Shown here piece after piece: positions 17,703 to 24,716 of a stretch of DNA of 29,856 bases. The notes under the pieces were generated by a model that ran no database searches, was not told the DNA's origin, and saw only the letters and a list, made by a program, of their open reading frames with translations. Numbering within the stretch: position 1 is the first letter of the stretch; the number at the start of each line of letters is the position of its first letter. The DNA comes from an uncultured Elusimicrobia bacterium. Lineage in GTDB: Bacteria > Elusimicrobiota > Endomicrobiia > Endomicrobiales > Endomicrobiaceae. The position numbers and the translations under genes were made by a program. The stretch covers positions 1-29,856 of the forward strand of contig CALGGE010000101.1 of assembly GCA_937916125.1 (NCBI GenBank), written 5' to 3'.

Positions 17703-18332
17703 ATGAAAAGACTTACTAGTCTGGCAGTAGCAGCTGTTTTCATGTTAGGCGTTTCAGGTATTGCATTTGCAGCACCTAAAGCTAAAGCATCAACAGCAGC
17801 AAACACAACTCCCTCTTTTAAAGCTTTCGCAGTTTATGTTGAAAATGCTTCAAAAGAAAATCACTTCGCACCTTCCGGATGGATGGGAGACTTCGGCGAC
17901 TTGAAACTTAACCAAGCTTGCACGGAAACACCGAGAAGCGGTAATACTTGCATAAAGATTACGTATAGTGCAAAGATGACTCAGGGTGCAGGATGGACAG
18001 GTATATTCTGGCAGCAGCCTGCAAACAACTGGGGAGAAAAGAAAGGCGGTTATGATTTAACCGGTGCTAAGAAGCTCACTTTCTGGGCAAGAGGAGCACA
18101 GGGTGGCGAGAAAATTGCAGAATTTAAAGTTGGCGGTATTACAGGTGAATATCCCGACACGGATTCTTCAAGTATCGGACCTATCGAACTCACAAAAGAA
18201 TGGCAGAAATATACAATCGATTTAGATGGCAAAGATTTAAGCCACATTATCGGCGGTTTCTGCTTTGCAGCATCAAAAGATGACAATCCTAACGGATTTG
18301 TAATTTATTTTGATGACATCATTTATGAATAA
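17703..18332 (+). CDS. secreted jelly-roll (CBM-like) protein
   Basis: The 209-residue product has a Sec signal peptide (M-K-R-L, hydrophobic core, G-I-A-F-A-A-P). The mature part is a single beta-sandwich of the galactose-binding/CBM11-like type: S-G-N-T-C-I-K-I-T-Y, L-T-F-W-A-R-G, F-K-V-G-G-I, L-T-K-E-W-Q-K-Y-T-I-D-L and a final Y-F-D-D-I. AGGAG sits 8 nt before the ATG, and the gene is 17 nt after the OmpA-like gene, so one transcript is likely. Binding of a carbohydrate is inferred from the fold; no catalytic residues are evident. Confidence 0.75.
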   Translation: MKRLTSLAVAAVFMLGVSGIAFAAPKAKASTAANTTPSFKAFAVYVENASKENHFAPSGWMGDFGDLKLNQACTETPRSGNTCIKITYSAKMTQGAGWTGIFWQQPANNWGEKKGGYDLTGAKKLTFWARGAQGGEKIAEFKVGGITGEYPDTDSSSIGPIELTKEWQKYTIDLDGKDLSHIIGGFCFAASKDDNPNGFVIYFDDIIYE

Positions 18333-18348
18333 TTTGATGTTTTAGTTA

Positions 18349-18392
18349 TTGTGTTATGGAGCGGAAGTTTTGGCTTCCGCTTCATAACACAA
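18349..18392. terminator. long perfect hairpin, possible terminator or 3'-end stabiliser
   Basis: A 19-bp stem (TTGTGTTATGGAGCGGAAG with CTTCCGCTTCATAACACAA, one G-U pair) closes a 6-nt loop 17 nt after the stop. No T tract follows on the plus strand, so it may act as a processing or stability element rather than a classic terminator. Confidence 0.55.
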
Positions 18393-18401
18393 CAAAAGTT
18401 C

Positions 18402-18460
18402 TTTGTAGCTTAAAGTTGAAAACTTAAAACAACCTTAAGTTTTGAATTGTAAGCTGTAAA
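18402..18460. repeat. long imperfect inverted repeat
   Basis: TTTGTAGCTTA (18402-18412) pairs with TAAGCTGTAAA (18450-18460) through two G-U pairs, and AAAACTT (18419-18425) with AAGTTTT (18437-18443). It follows immediately after the hairpin at 18349-18392 and precedes the next gene's ribosome-binding region. Confidence 0.5.
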
Positions 18461-18479
18461 TATTAAAGAAGTTGATATA

Positions 18480-19127
18480 ATGGACAGAAATAAATTTATT
18501 CTCTTAATACTTGCTTTCTTCTGTATGATATCTTTTGTTTCGTGCGACAGATATCCGGTGGAAGCTATTGTCGGTATTCCGGGAAGAATGGATTCATTTC
18601 CTAATCCTTGGTATATTTATGATGACCAGATAAATACCAGAGGCAGCATGGAGCCTTACAGATGGCTTGATGATCAATATTGTGCATCTTGGGATTATGC
18701 AAATGTGGATTTTTCTTGGACAAACGGTGTAAAGAACGGTAATAAATGTATGTATTTTACTTGGCTCGGTAATTCTTCCGATACCAGCGGAGCAACTTAT
18801 TTCGGGTTTGGTCTTATGGCAAGAGAAGCTCTCGGTGAAAAGGTTGCACTCGGTAGAGCCGGTTATAACAATTTAAAATTTTGGATAAGAGGCAGTTTAA
18901 ACAGTAACTGCGAATTTAAAATAGAAATACCCGGAACGGCGGTATCAAGAACTGTTGCTGCTTCGGAAATTTCATCGGAATGGCAGGAAATAATAGTTCC
19001 TATGAGCAGTATAGGTTCGGAAGTTGAAGTAGAGTATGATATTGCTTTTGCATTAAAAACTGTGGACGGTACTGTTAAAACCAATGGCGGGACGGTTTAT
19101 TTGGACGATATAAGGTTTGTTAAATAA
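18480..19127 (+). CDS. jelly-roll (CBM-like) lipoprotein
   Basis: The 215-residue product has a signal segment ending in F-V-S-C (Cys22), a lipobox, so it should be lipid-anchored. The mature domain is a diverged paralogue of the preceding secreted protein: N-K-C-M-Y-F-T-W, L-K-F-W-I-R-G, F-K-I-E-I-P, I-S-S-E-W-Q-E-I-I-V-P and V-Y-L-D-D-I-R-F-V at equivalent places. The pairing of a soluble and a lipidated copy suggests two presentations of the same binding fold. A weak AAGAAG lies upstream; the next gene starts 2 nt after its stop. Confidence 0.75.
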   Translation: MDRNKFILLILAFFCMISFVSCDRYPVEAIVGIPGRMDSFPNPWYIYDDQINTRGSMEPYRWLDDQYCASWDYANVDFSWTNGVKNGNKCMYFTWLGNSSDTSGATYFGFGLMAREALGEKVALGRAGYNNLKFWIRGSLNSNCEFKIEIPGTAVSRTVAASEISSEWQEIIVPMSSIGSEVEVEYDIAFALKTVDGTVKTNGGTVYLDDIRFVK

Positions 19128-19129
19128 AT

Positions 19130-19624
19130 ATGTTTAAAAAAATATTTACTCTTATTATTTCAATAGTTTTGTTAAGCTCGATAAATGCAAATACCGTACG
19201 TGCATGCAGCTTAACTTGTGATTTTTCGGAATATACCGCAACTAATGCGGCGATACGTTCCGCAGTTATGCCCGGTTGGGGGCAGAGATGGAATGAACAG
19301 AAAACTAAAGGTTGGATAGTTTTTGGTGTGTTTGCCGCAACGGTATTCGGAACATTTTATTATTTGAATAAATCCGAAGGTGATTATCGTTCGTACGAAA
19401 GGCTTGGAGCGAGAAATTCTTCTTATTACGACGATTATGAAAGAGATTTAAACACTTCCAGAATATTTGGAGTTTTAGCCGTAGCAACGTGGGTATATGC
19501 CGTAGTCGATGCGTATCTTGTTGCGGATAAAAAATCTCAGGAATATGTTTCCAATAAATTCAACGTTGATGTTTACGGCAGAGACGGTGTAATGGTTACA
19601 TATAAAACAAGGTTTAGTATTTGA
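19130..19624 (+). CDS. DUF5683-like membrane protein
   Basis: The 164-residue product has an N-terminal signal or membrane segment, then A-I-R-S-A-V-M-P-G-W-G-Q-R-W-N-E-Q-K-T-K-G-W, the conserved opening of DUF5683 proteins, followed by a membrane helix (F-G-V-F-A-A-T-V-F-G-T-F-Y-Y-L). A second helix is R-I-F-G-V-L-A-V-A-T-W-V-Y-A-V-V-D-A-Y. Function is unknown; family members are small envelope proteins often near outer-membrane genes. It is tightly packed between the two lipoprotein genes, so it belongs to the same transcription unit. Confidence 0.7.
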   Translation: MFKKIFTLIISIVLLSSINANTVRACSLTCDFSEYTATNAAIRSAVMPGWGQRWNEQKTKGWIVFGVFAATVFGTFYYLNKSEGDYRSYERLGARNSSYYDDYERDLNTSRIFGVLAVATWVYAVVDAYLVADKKSQEYVSNKFNVDVYGRDGVMVTYKTRFSI

Positions 19625-19629
19625 AAATT

Positions 19630-19980
19630 ATGAACTTTAAAAAAATATTTTTATTATTTTGTGCATTTTTCGTAATAGGTTTTTCCGCCTGTACTAAAAG
19701 AGATAAGTTGCTTAACAATGCAATGATTTTGCAGATAGAACCGGCAGCGGATATTTCTTTAGGTATCGGTGATACCCAAAGTTTAACGGCAATTATCAAA
19801 AATATCAATTTTGAAGAAGTTTCCTATGGTGTCAGATGGTCGGTTTCAAATTCCGATTTGGGAAGCTTTTCGGATACCACCTCTAAATCTACGGTGTTTA
19901 CGGCAGAGGTTAGCGGAACAGGGAAAATTATTTTAACCTGTGAAGGATATTCCGTTTCCGTCAATATAACAGTCAGTTAG
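19630..19980 (+). CDS. small lipoprotein with an Ig-like (BIG_2-type) domain
   Basis: The ATG at 19630 is preferred to a TTG at 19621 that overlaps the previous stop. The 116-residue product has a signal segment with lipobox F-S-A-C (Cys20). The mature part reads as one bacterial Ig-like domain: L-G-I-G-D-T-Q-S-L-T-A-I-I, V-R-W-S-V-S-N-S-D-L-G-S-F-S and G-T-G-K-I-I-L-T-C-E-G-Y. It is the last gene of the outer-membrane cluster. An adhesive or scaffold role is inferred from the fold only. Confidence 0.7.
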   Translation: MNFKKIFLLFCAFFVIGFSACTKRDKLLNNAMILQIEPAADISLGIGDTQSLTAIIKNINFEEVSYGVRWSVSNSDLGSFSDTTSKSTVFTAEVSGTGKIILTCEGYSVSVNITVS

Positions 19981-20051
19981 TTTTTTACCTTTATTCCGGT
20001 TCTCCCGCAAATTTTTCTCTACATATTTAAAAAATAAGTATTCTTTTTTTA

Positions 20052-20088
20052 TTGCTTTTTTTCGTTATATTTGATATCTTATACAACT
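20052..20088 (+). promoter_or_regulatory. promoter with start site at the ATG (leaderless candidate)
   Basis: TTGCTT (20052-20057), 17 bp, TATCTT (20075-20080), then 8 nt to the ATG at 20089. No Shine-Dalgarno sequence is visible. The -10 is weaker than at the other three such sites. Confidence 0.4.
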
Positions 20089-20562
20089 ATGAATATCTGT
20101 AGAAACTTTTTAAAAATCAACAAAGCCAATTATTTAAAGTTTATAGAAAAGAAGAATTATTCTATGGGAAAGAAATTTAAAGCCGTTCCCTTTTCCGAAA
20201 GAATAGTTTTTTTACCGCATTGTATGAGAAGTACGGGAAACTGCAAAGCAAAAGATGAGGGGACATACTATTCCTGTGTTCAGTGCGGAGCTTGCAAAAT
20301 AGCACAGATATCAAAACTTGCAAAAGAACTTGGCTATAAGAAGCTGTATATAATGAAAGGCGGAAAAGCCATTCAAAATATTTTAATTAATGAAAAAATA
20401 AAAGCCGTAGTTGCCGTTGCCTGCCACTTTGAAGGTGCACAGGGAATAAAAATGACGGACAAACTGAAAGTAATAACACAGTTTGTTCCGCTGTTAAAAG
20501 ACGGTTGCTGTGATACGGATGTTGATGTTGAAACGGTTAGAAAAATAATGGAGCAGAAGTAG
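20089..20562 (+). CDS. DUF116 family cysteine-rich protein
   Basis: The start is ATG at 20089 (157 residues); a TTG at 20071 is less likely. The protein matches DUF116: L-P-H-C-M-R-S, S-C-V-Q-C-G-A-C-K-I, A-K-E-L-G-Y-K-K-L-Y-I-M-K-G-G, V-V-A-V-A-C-H-F-E-G-A-Q-G and D-G-C-C-D-T-D-V-D. The conserved cysteines suggest metal or Fe-S binding; the biochemical role is not known. The DEAD-box helicase gene starts 3 nt after its stop. Confidence 0.85.
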   Translation: MNICRNFLKINKANYLKFIEKKNYSMGKKFKAVPFSERIVFLPHCMRSTGNCKAKDEGTYYSCVQCGACKIAQISKLAKELGYKKLYIMKGGKAIQNILINEKIKAVVAVACHFEGAQGIKMTDKLKVITQFVPLLKDGCCDTDVDVETVRKIMEQK

Positions 20563-20565
20563 AAA

Positions 20566-22245
20566 ATGGAAAAACTTAAATTTACCGAACTTAATTTATC
20601 GCCGGAAATATTGAAAGCCGTAGCGGATATGGGCTTTGAAGAAGCAAGCCCCATTCAGTCGCTTGCGATACCTAAAATGATAGAAGGGCTTGATATTATC
20701 GGGCAGGCACAAACCGGAACGGGAAAAACTGCCGCTTTCGGAATACCTATACTTGAAAAAATTAATGCCAAAGAAAAAACTACGCAGGCACTTGTAATGT
20801 GTCCGACAAGAGAACTTGCCATACAGGTTGCTGAAGAGTTAAAAACTCTTTCGAAATATAAAAGAGGCGTAAATATTATTCCCGTATATGGCGGGCAACC
20901 TATCTTCCGTCAGATGTCGGCACTTAATAAGGGTGCTCATATCGTAATAGGAACTCCCGGAAGAATTATCGACCATATAGAAAGAAAAACCATCAAGCTT
21001 GACCATGTTAAAACCGTTGTCTTGGACGAAGCCGACGAAATGCTTGATATGGGCTTCAGAGACGATATAGAACTTATATTAAAGAATCTTCCGGAAGAGA
21101 AACAAACGGCATTTTTTTCTGCAACGATGCCGAGAGAGTTTATGTCTCTTACGAAAAAGTATCAGGTGCATCCCGAAACGATAAAAGTTGTTCACGAGAA
21201 ATTAACCGTTCCTTTAATAGAACAGCTCTACTGTGAAGTTCGCGAACATCAGAAAGTGGAAGCTCTTGCAAGATGTCTTGATATGTATGATCCGAAACTT
21301 TCCTTAATATTCTGCAATACAAAAAGAAAAGTTGACGAGCTTGCCGCACAGTTGCAAATAAGGGGCTATTCGGCAGACGCCATCCACGGAGATATGAACC
21401 AAACTCAGCGTGACAGAGTAATGGATAAATTCAGAAACAATAAAATAGAAATTCTTATCGCTACTGACGTTGCCGCACGCGGTATAGATGTTGACGATGT
21501 TGAAGCGGTGTTTAACTTTGATATTCCGCAGGATATCGAAGCTTATGTCCACAGAATAGGCAGAACCGGGCGTGCGGGAAGAACGGGCAAAGCGTTTAGC
21601 CTTATTGCCGGCAGAGACATTTATAAGCTGAGAGATATTCAAAGATATACAAAAACTACCGTTAAAAGAATCCCAGTTCCGTCGCTTGCCGACGTAGAAA
21701 ATGTAAAAATTTCTTCTTTTATGGAAAAATTAAAAGAAACTTTAAAACAGGATTCTTTCGAAAAATACATTACAAAGATAGAATCTTTAATTACCGATAA
21801 CATTACTTCAGTTGATGTGGCTGCGGCACTTTTTGAAATGATGGTTGAAGCGGAAAACGACAAACAGCACGAAGATATAGATTTAAATATTCCGAGTTTC
21901 GAGAGGGATTTTTCCAAAAATCGTAATCGCGATAACCGTTCCGGAAAAGGCGGAAAAAAATTCGGCGATAAAAAAATCGGCAGAAGACATATCGGCGTTG
22001 AAAAAGGAATGACAAGGCTCTTTATAAATATAGGTAAGAGTAAGAAAGTTCGTCCCGGGGATTTTGTCGGTGCTATTGCAGGCGAAACGGGTTTGAACGG
22101 AAACATGGTCGGAAGTATAGATATTTATGACAAGTTTACTTTTGTGGAAGTTCCCTCACAAAATGCACAACAGGTAATAGATGCGTTAAACAACAGCAAT
22201 ATAAAAGGTCACAGAGTTGCAGTAGAAAAGGCTCAAGGAAGGTAA
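20566..22245 (+). CDS. deaD: DEAD-box RNA helicase (DeaD/CsdA type)
   Basis: The 559-residue product carries all the usual motifs: Q motif F-T-E-L-N-L-S (from residue 5), A-Q-T-G-T-G-K-T (~48-55), P-T-R-E-L-A, D-E-A-D (~154), S-A-T (~185), and in the second RecA domain R-G-I-D-V and H-R-I-G-R-T-G-R-A-G-R (~329). A basic linker (N-R-N-R-D-N-R-S-G-K-G-G-K-K) leads to a DbpA/CsdA RNA-binding domain at ~482-558 (T-R-L-F-I-N-I-G, G-N-M-V-G-S-I-D-I-Y-D-K-F-T-F-V-E-V). It should unwind structured RNA in ribosome assembly or mRNA turnover. It sits in a compact four-gene operon. Confidence 0.95.
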   Translation: MEKLKFTELNLSPEILKAVADMGFEEASPIQSLAIPKMIEGLDIIGQAQTGTGKTAAFGIPILEKINAKEKTTQALVMCPTRELAIQVAEELKTLSKYKRGVNIIPVYGGQPIFRQMSALNKGAHIVIGTPGRIIDHIERKTIKLDHVKTVVLDEADEMLDMGFRDDIELILKNLPEEKQTAFFSATMPREFMSLTKKYQVHPETIKVVHEKLTVPLIEQLYCEVREHQKVEALARCLDMYDPKLSLIFCNTKRKVDELAAQLQIRGYSADAIHGDMNQTQRDRVMDKFRNNKIEILIATDVAARGIDVDDVEAVFNFDIPQDIEAYVHRIGRTGRAGRTGKAFSLIAGRDIYKLRDIQRYTKTTVKRIPVPSLADVENVKISSFMEKLKETLKQDSFEKYITKIESLITDNITSVDVAAALFEMMVEAENDKQHEDIDLNIPSFERDFSKNRNRDNRSGKGGKKFGDKKIGRRHIGVEKGMTRLFINIGKSKKVRPGDFVGAIAGETGLNGNMVGSIDIYDKFTFVEVPSQNAQQVIDALNNSNIKGHRVAVEKAQGR

Positions 22246-22248
22246 AAT

Positions 22249-22446
22249 ATGCCGTTATTTGAATTTATATGTAAGAAATGCGGAAAGAAATTTGAAAAGT
22301 TGGTTTTCTCCACGGACAACGAAAAATTGGCATGTCCGGAATGCAAAAGTGAAGATGTTGAAAAACAGTTTTCTACTTTTTCATCAAATGCCTCAAAAGG
22401 CGGCGGACATGAACACCATTGTTGTAACGGCTGCTGCCACCATTAA
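22249..22446 (+). CDS. FmdB-type zinc ribbon protein
   Basis: The 65-residue product begins M-P-L-F-E-F-I-C-K-K-C-G-K-K-F-E and continues C-P-E-C, the FmdB zinc-ribbon pattern with two CxxC pairs. It ends in a His/Cys-rich tail (H-E-H-H-C-C-N-G-C-C-H-H) that may bind extra metal. AAGGAAGG lies 6 nt before the ATG, 3 nt after deaD. Its role is unknown. Confidence 0.85.
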   Translation: MPLFEFICKKCGKKFEKLVFSTDNEKLACPECKSEDVEKQFSTFSSNASKGGGHEHHCCNGCCHH

Positions 22447-22457
22447 CCACAAATCAA

Positions 22458-23771
22458 ATGAAAGAAAAAATTTCTTCAATCAGCACGGATTTACAACAAA
22501 AATTTCCTAAATTCGGAATCAACAAAATTCGGGAATTGACGAGGCTTGTATTTGAAATATCAAAAAAATATAGTGTTGCACCTGAAAAAATCATAGATGA
22601 AATAACCGAAAAAGATTACGAAAAAATAAAAGAATCTCTCCTAAAACGCCGTTATCCGAAAACATTTTACAAAGCAAAAAAAGAAAGCTTTTATCTGCCG
22701 GATTTTGATATCGGCGAAAATGACAGAGCCGATTTATCGCAAAAAAAATTCAATCCGAAAAATATTTATTACACAAACGATGTTGTAACCTCTGCATTAT
22801 ACTCAAGAATAAAAAAACTTTTCCCTAATGCCGTATTTACGGAAATAGAAAGTCTGAAAAATTTTTTGAAAGAAAATAAATTTTCAACGGTAAAATACAA
22901 TAAAAGACACGAAAATTTATTTCTTATCAACGAGAAATACGATTTCTTTAAAAAATGTCCCTGCACAAAAGGCGTAAACTGCTGCAATTATTCTATTCTT
23001 AATATCGGCTTCGGCTGTTTATATGAATGCGAATATTGCTTTTTGCAAGGGTATCAAAACGTTGCAGGAATTATACTTCCGTGCAACCTGCCCGATTTTT
23101 TAACAAGAGAAAAAATCAAACCTATTGATAACAAAATATTTTTCCTTCCCAGAGTCGGAAGCGGCGAGTTTACGGATTCTTTGATTTTTGACGATGTTAC
23201 GCATTTTTCTGACGATATTGTAAAATTCTTTAAAGAGAATAAAGATATATCTTTTGAGTTTAAAACTAAAAGCACAAATATTGATAATCTTTTAAAGTTG
23301 GGCGGCAATGAAAATATTGTTGTTTCCTGGTCGGTAAATGCCAAGAAAATTATAGAAGAAAACGAACATTGCACTCCGAGTCCGGAAGAAAGGTTAAAAG
23401 CTGCACAAGCCTGTATAAAGGCCGGCTATAGTGTCGGTTTCCATTTTGATCCCGTAATACTTTATGACGGCTGGCGTGACGGCTACAAAGAAACAATTGA
23501 AATGATTTTTGATTTTATAGATGCTAAACATATAAAGTGGATTAGTATAGGTTCTTTAAGAATGGCAGCAAGTTTGAAGAAAGTTATTGAAGTGCGTTTT
23601 CCCGACAACAAAATTATGGACGAAGAATTTTTATTATCGCACGACGGGAAACTTCGCTACGAAGAAAGTGAACGAACGGAAATTTACAAATATTTGATTA
23701 ACCTTATAAAACAAAAATCTCCATCCGTTACAATCTATCTTTGCATGGAAAAGTTGCAAGGCGATTTTTGA
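22458..23771 (+). CDS. spore photoproduct lyase-like radical SAM protein
   Basis: The 437-residue product has the radical SAM cluster motif C-L-Y-E-C-E-Y-C (Cys187, Cys191, Cys194) followed by F-L-Q-G-Y, as in the SPL family. The context after it matches SPL-like proteins (R-V-G-S-G-E-F-T-D-S-L, F-K-T-K-S, V-V-S-W-S-V-N, G-F-H-F-D-P-V-I-L-Y-D-G-W). Extra cysteines just upstream (167, 169, 175, 176) are typical of the family. The bacterium shows no sign of sporulation here, so repair of spore DNA is not assured. No clear ribosome-binding site; coupling to fmdB is likely (11-nt gap). Confidence 0.85.
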   Translation: MKEKISSISTDLQQKFPKFGINKIRELTRLVFEISKKYSVAPEKIIDEITEKDYEKIKESLLKRRYPKTFYKAKKESFYLPDFDIGENDRADLSQKKFNPKNIYYTNDVVTSALYSRIKKLFPNAVFTEIESLKNFLKENKFSTVKYNKRHENLFLINEKYDFFKKCPCTKGVNCCNYSILNIGFGCLYECEYCFLQGYQNVAGIILPCNLPDFLTREKIKPIDNKIFFLPRVGSGEFTDSLIFDDVTHFSDDIVKFFKENKDISFEFKTKSTNIDNLLKLGGNENIVVSWSVNAKKIIEENEHCTPSPEERLKAAQACIKAGYSVGFHFDPVILYDGWRDGYKETIEMIFDFIDAKHIKWISIGSLRMAASLKKVIEVRFPDNKIMDEEFLLSHDGKLRYEESERTEIYKYLINLIKQKSPSVTIYLCMEKLQGDF

Positions 23772-23800
23772 GTGATAAATGGCAAAGGCGGAAGATTTGG

Positions 23801-23971
23801 TTAGAAGTTTAAACTGTCGTGGTTTAACAGAAAATCTTTTATTCCCATTATCAATATTCCGTCATTGTTTTTCCAACGGATAATATCGTCCTTTACGACG
23901 ATAATTTTCTTAAAAGAATCTTTTGTTCTGTTAAGGGAATTTGTCTCCTGTTGATTATCATTGTTTTGCTT
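23801..23971 (-). pseudogene. 3' remnant of an AAA-type ATPase gene
   Basis: The minus-strand frame between stops reads Q-Q-E-T-N-S-L-N-R-T-K-D-S-F, then K-K-I-I-V-V-K-D-D-I-I and N-N-D-G-I-L-I-M-G-I-K-D-F-L-L. This is the typical C-terminus of prokaryotic AAA_14-type ATPases (E-x-N-S-L/xL...K-D-x-x-x-K-x-I-x-x-x-D ... G-I-x-x-x-x-x-x-D-F-L-L). The Walker motifs and some 350 upstream residues are absent. It lies directly beyond pilin 2. Confidence 0.6.
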
Positions 23972-24017
23972 TTACTTAAAATAAATTTTTGCATTTATAT
24001 GTAAAAATTTATTCTGT

Positions 24018-24054
24018 AAAAAAGACAGGGTTAATGCTATGTTTTAACCCTGTC
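24018..24054 (-). terminator. terminator of pilin 2 with AACATAGCA loop
   Basis: On the minus strand GACAGGGTTAA and TTAACCCTGTC (24024-24054) form a perfect 11-bp stem around the 9-nt loop AACATAGCA, followed by six T residues. It is the second of two hairpins after the pilin stop. Confidence 0.85.
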
Positions 24055-24056
24055 CC

Positions 24057-24089
24057 TATCAAAAATACTGCTATGTTGTATTTTTGATA
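24057..24089 (-). repeat. perfect hairpin with the same AACATAGCA loop
   Basis: TATCAAAAATAC and GTATTTTTGATA form a perfect 12-bp stem around AACATAGCA (minus-strand reading). The stem is unrelated to that of the adjacent terminator, but the 9-nt loop is identical. It lies 15 nt after the pilin 2 stop. Confidence 0.85.
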
Positions 24090-24104
24090 AAACTGCCTTT
24101 ATCA

Positions 24105-24554
24105 TCAACGAGACCAATATTTATGCCCTGCTGTTATATTATATTCTAAACAGAGTGTGCTTTTATTATCATTTATTTGTTGTAATTCTTGCGGAACAAA
24201 TACTTCTCCATGAAAATAATACACCATAGCTGCTCTGCCTGTTCCGTCTCCACCGCCAACCCAAAACCAAGTAAAATACTTATTACCGCGTGCATCAATA
24301 CCTAAAACGGGCGAATAAGAAGTAAATCCTTCACTATCGCCACCGGCATCTTCCCTAAACAAAAAGTGTCCGTATTCCGAAAAATATGCTTTTTGAGCGG
24401 AAAGTATAGTCCCGAGCAAAGCATAGGCTTCAGTCATTTTGGCTTTCTCTGTATAATTTCTGTAAATAGGCACGCTTACTACCGACAGAATAATCACAAT
24501 TGCAATTGTAATTACCAACTCTACTAAGGTAAAACCTTTTAATTTTCTTTTCAT
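24105..24554 (-). CDS. type IV pilin-like protein (pilin 2)
   Basis: The 149-residue product has a short leader M-K-R-K-L-K-G^F-T-L-V-E-L with cleavage after Gly7 and Glu at mature position 5. Its hydrophobic N-terminal helix is identical to pilin 1 over about 25 residues. The middle keeps K-A-K-M-T-E-A-Y-A-L-L, S-A-Q-K-A-Y-F-S-E-Y-G-H-F and D-A-R-G-N-K-Y-F-T-W-F; the C-terminal part diverges. AAGGAG precedes the ATG. It has a consensus promoter and two 3' hairpins, so it is probably an independent, well-expressed unit. Whether it builds pili, pseudopili or uptake machinery cannot be told. Confidence 0.9.
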   Translation of the reverse strand: MKRKLKGFTLVELVITIAIVIILSVVSVPIYRNYTEKAKMTEAYALLGTILSAQKAYFSEYGHFLFREDAGGDSEGFTSYSPVLGIDARGNKYFTWFWVGGGDGTGRAAMVYYFHGEVFVPQELQQINDNKSTLCLEYNITAGHKYWSR

Positions 24555-24598
24555 TTTTTTCTCCTTTTAATTCAAAATTTTATCTTTTCATTAATAGA

Positions 24599-24627
24599 AT
24601 TATAACATAAAATCTTAAGTTTGTCAA
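24599..24627 (-). promoter_or_regulatory. consensus sigma-70 promoter of pilin 2
   Basis: On the minus strand a perfect TTGACA (24622-24627) and a perfect TATAAT (24599-24604) are separated by exactly 17 bp. The leader to the ATG is about 38 nt. Confidence 0.85.
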
Positions 24628-24716
24628 CTATAAACACGATTTTAAATTCTTAAATTAGCACGTTTAATTTTTTCTTGAAATATGTAAAATATAAATATTA
24701 ATTATTGGAGATTTCT

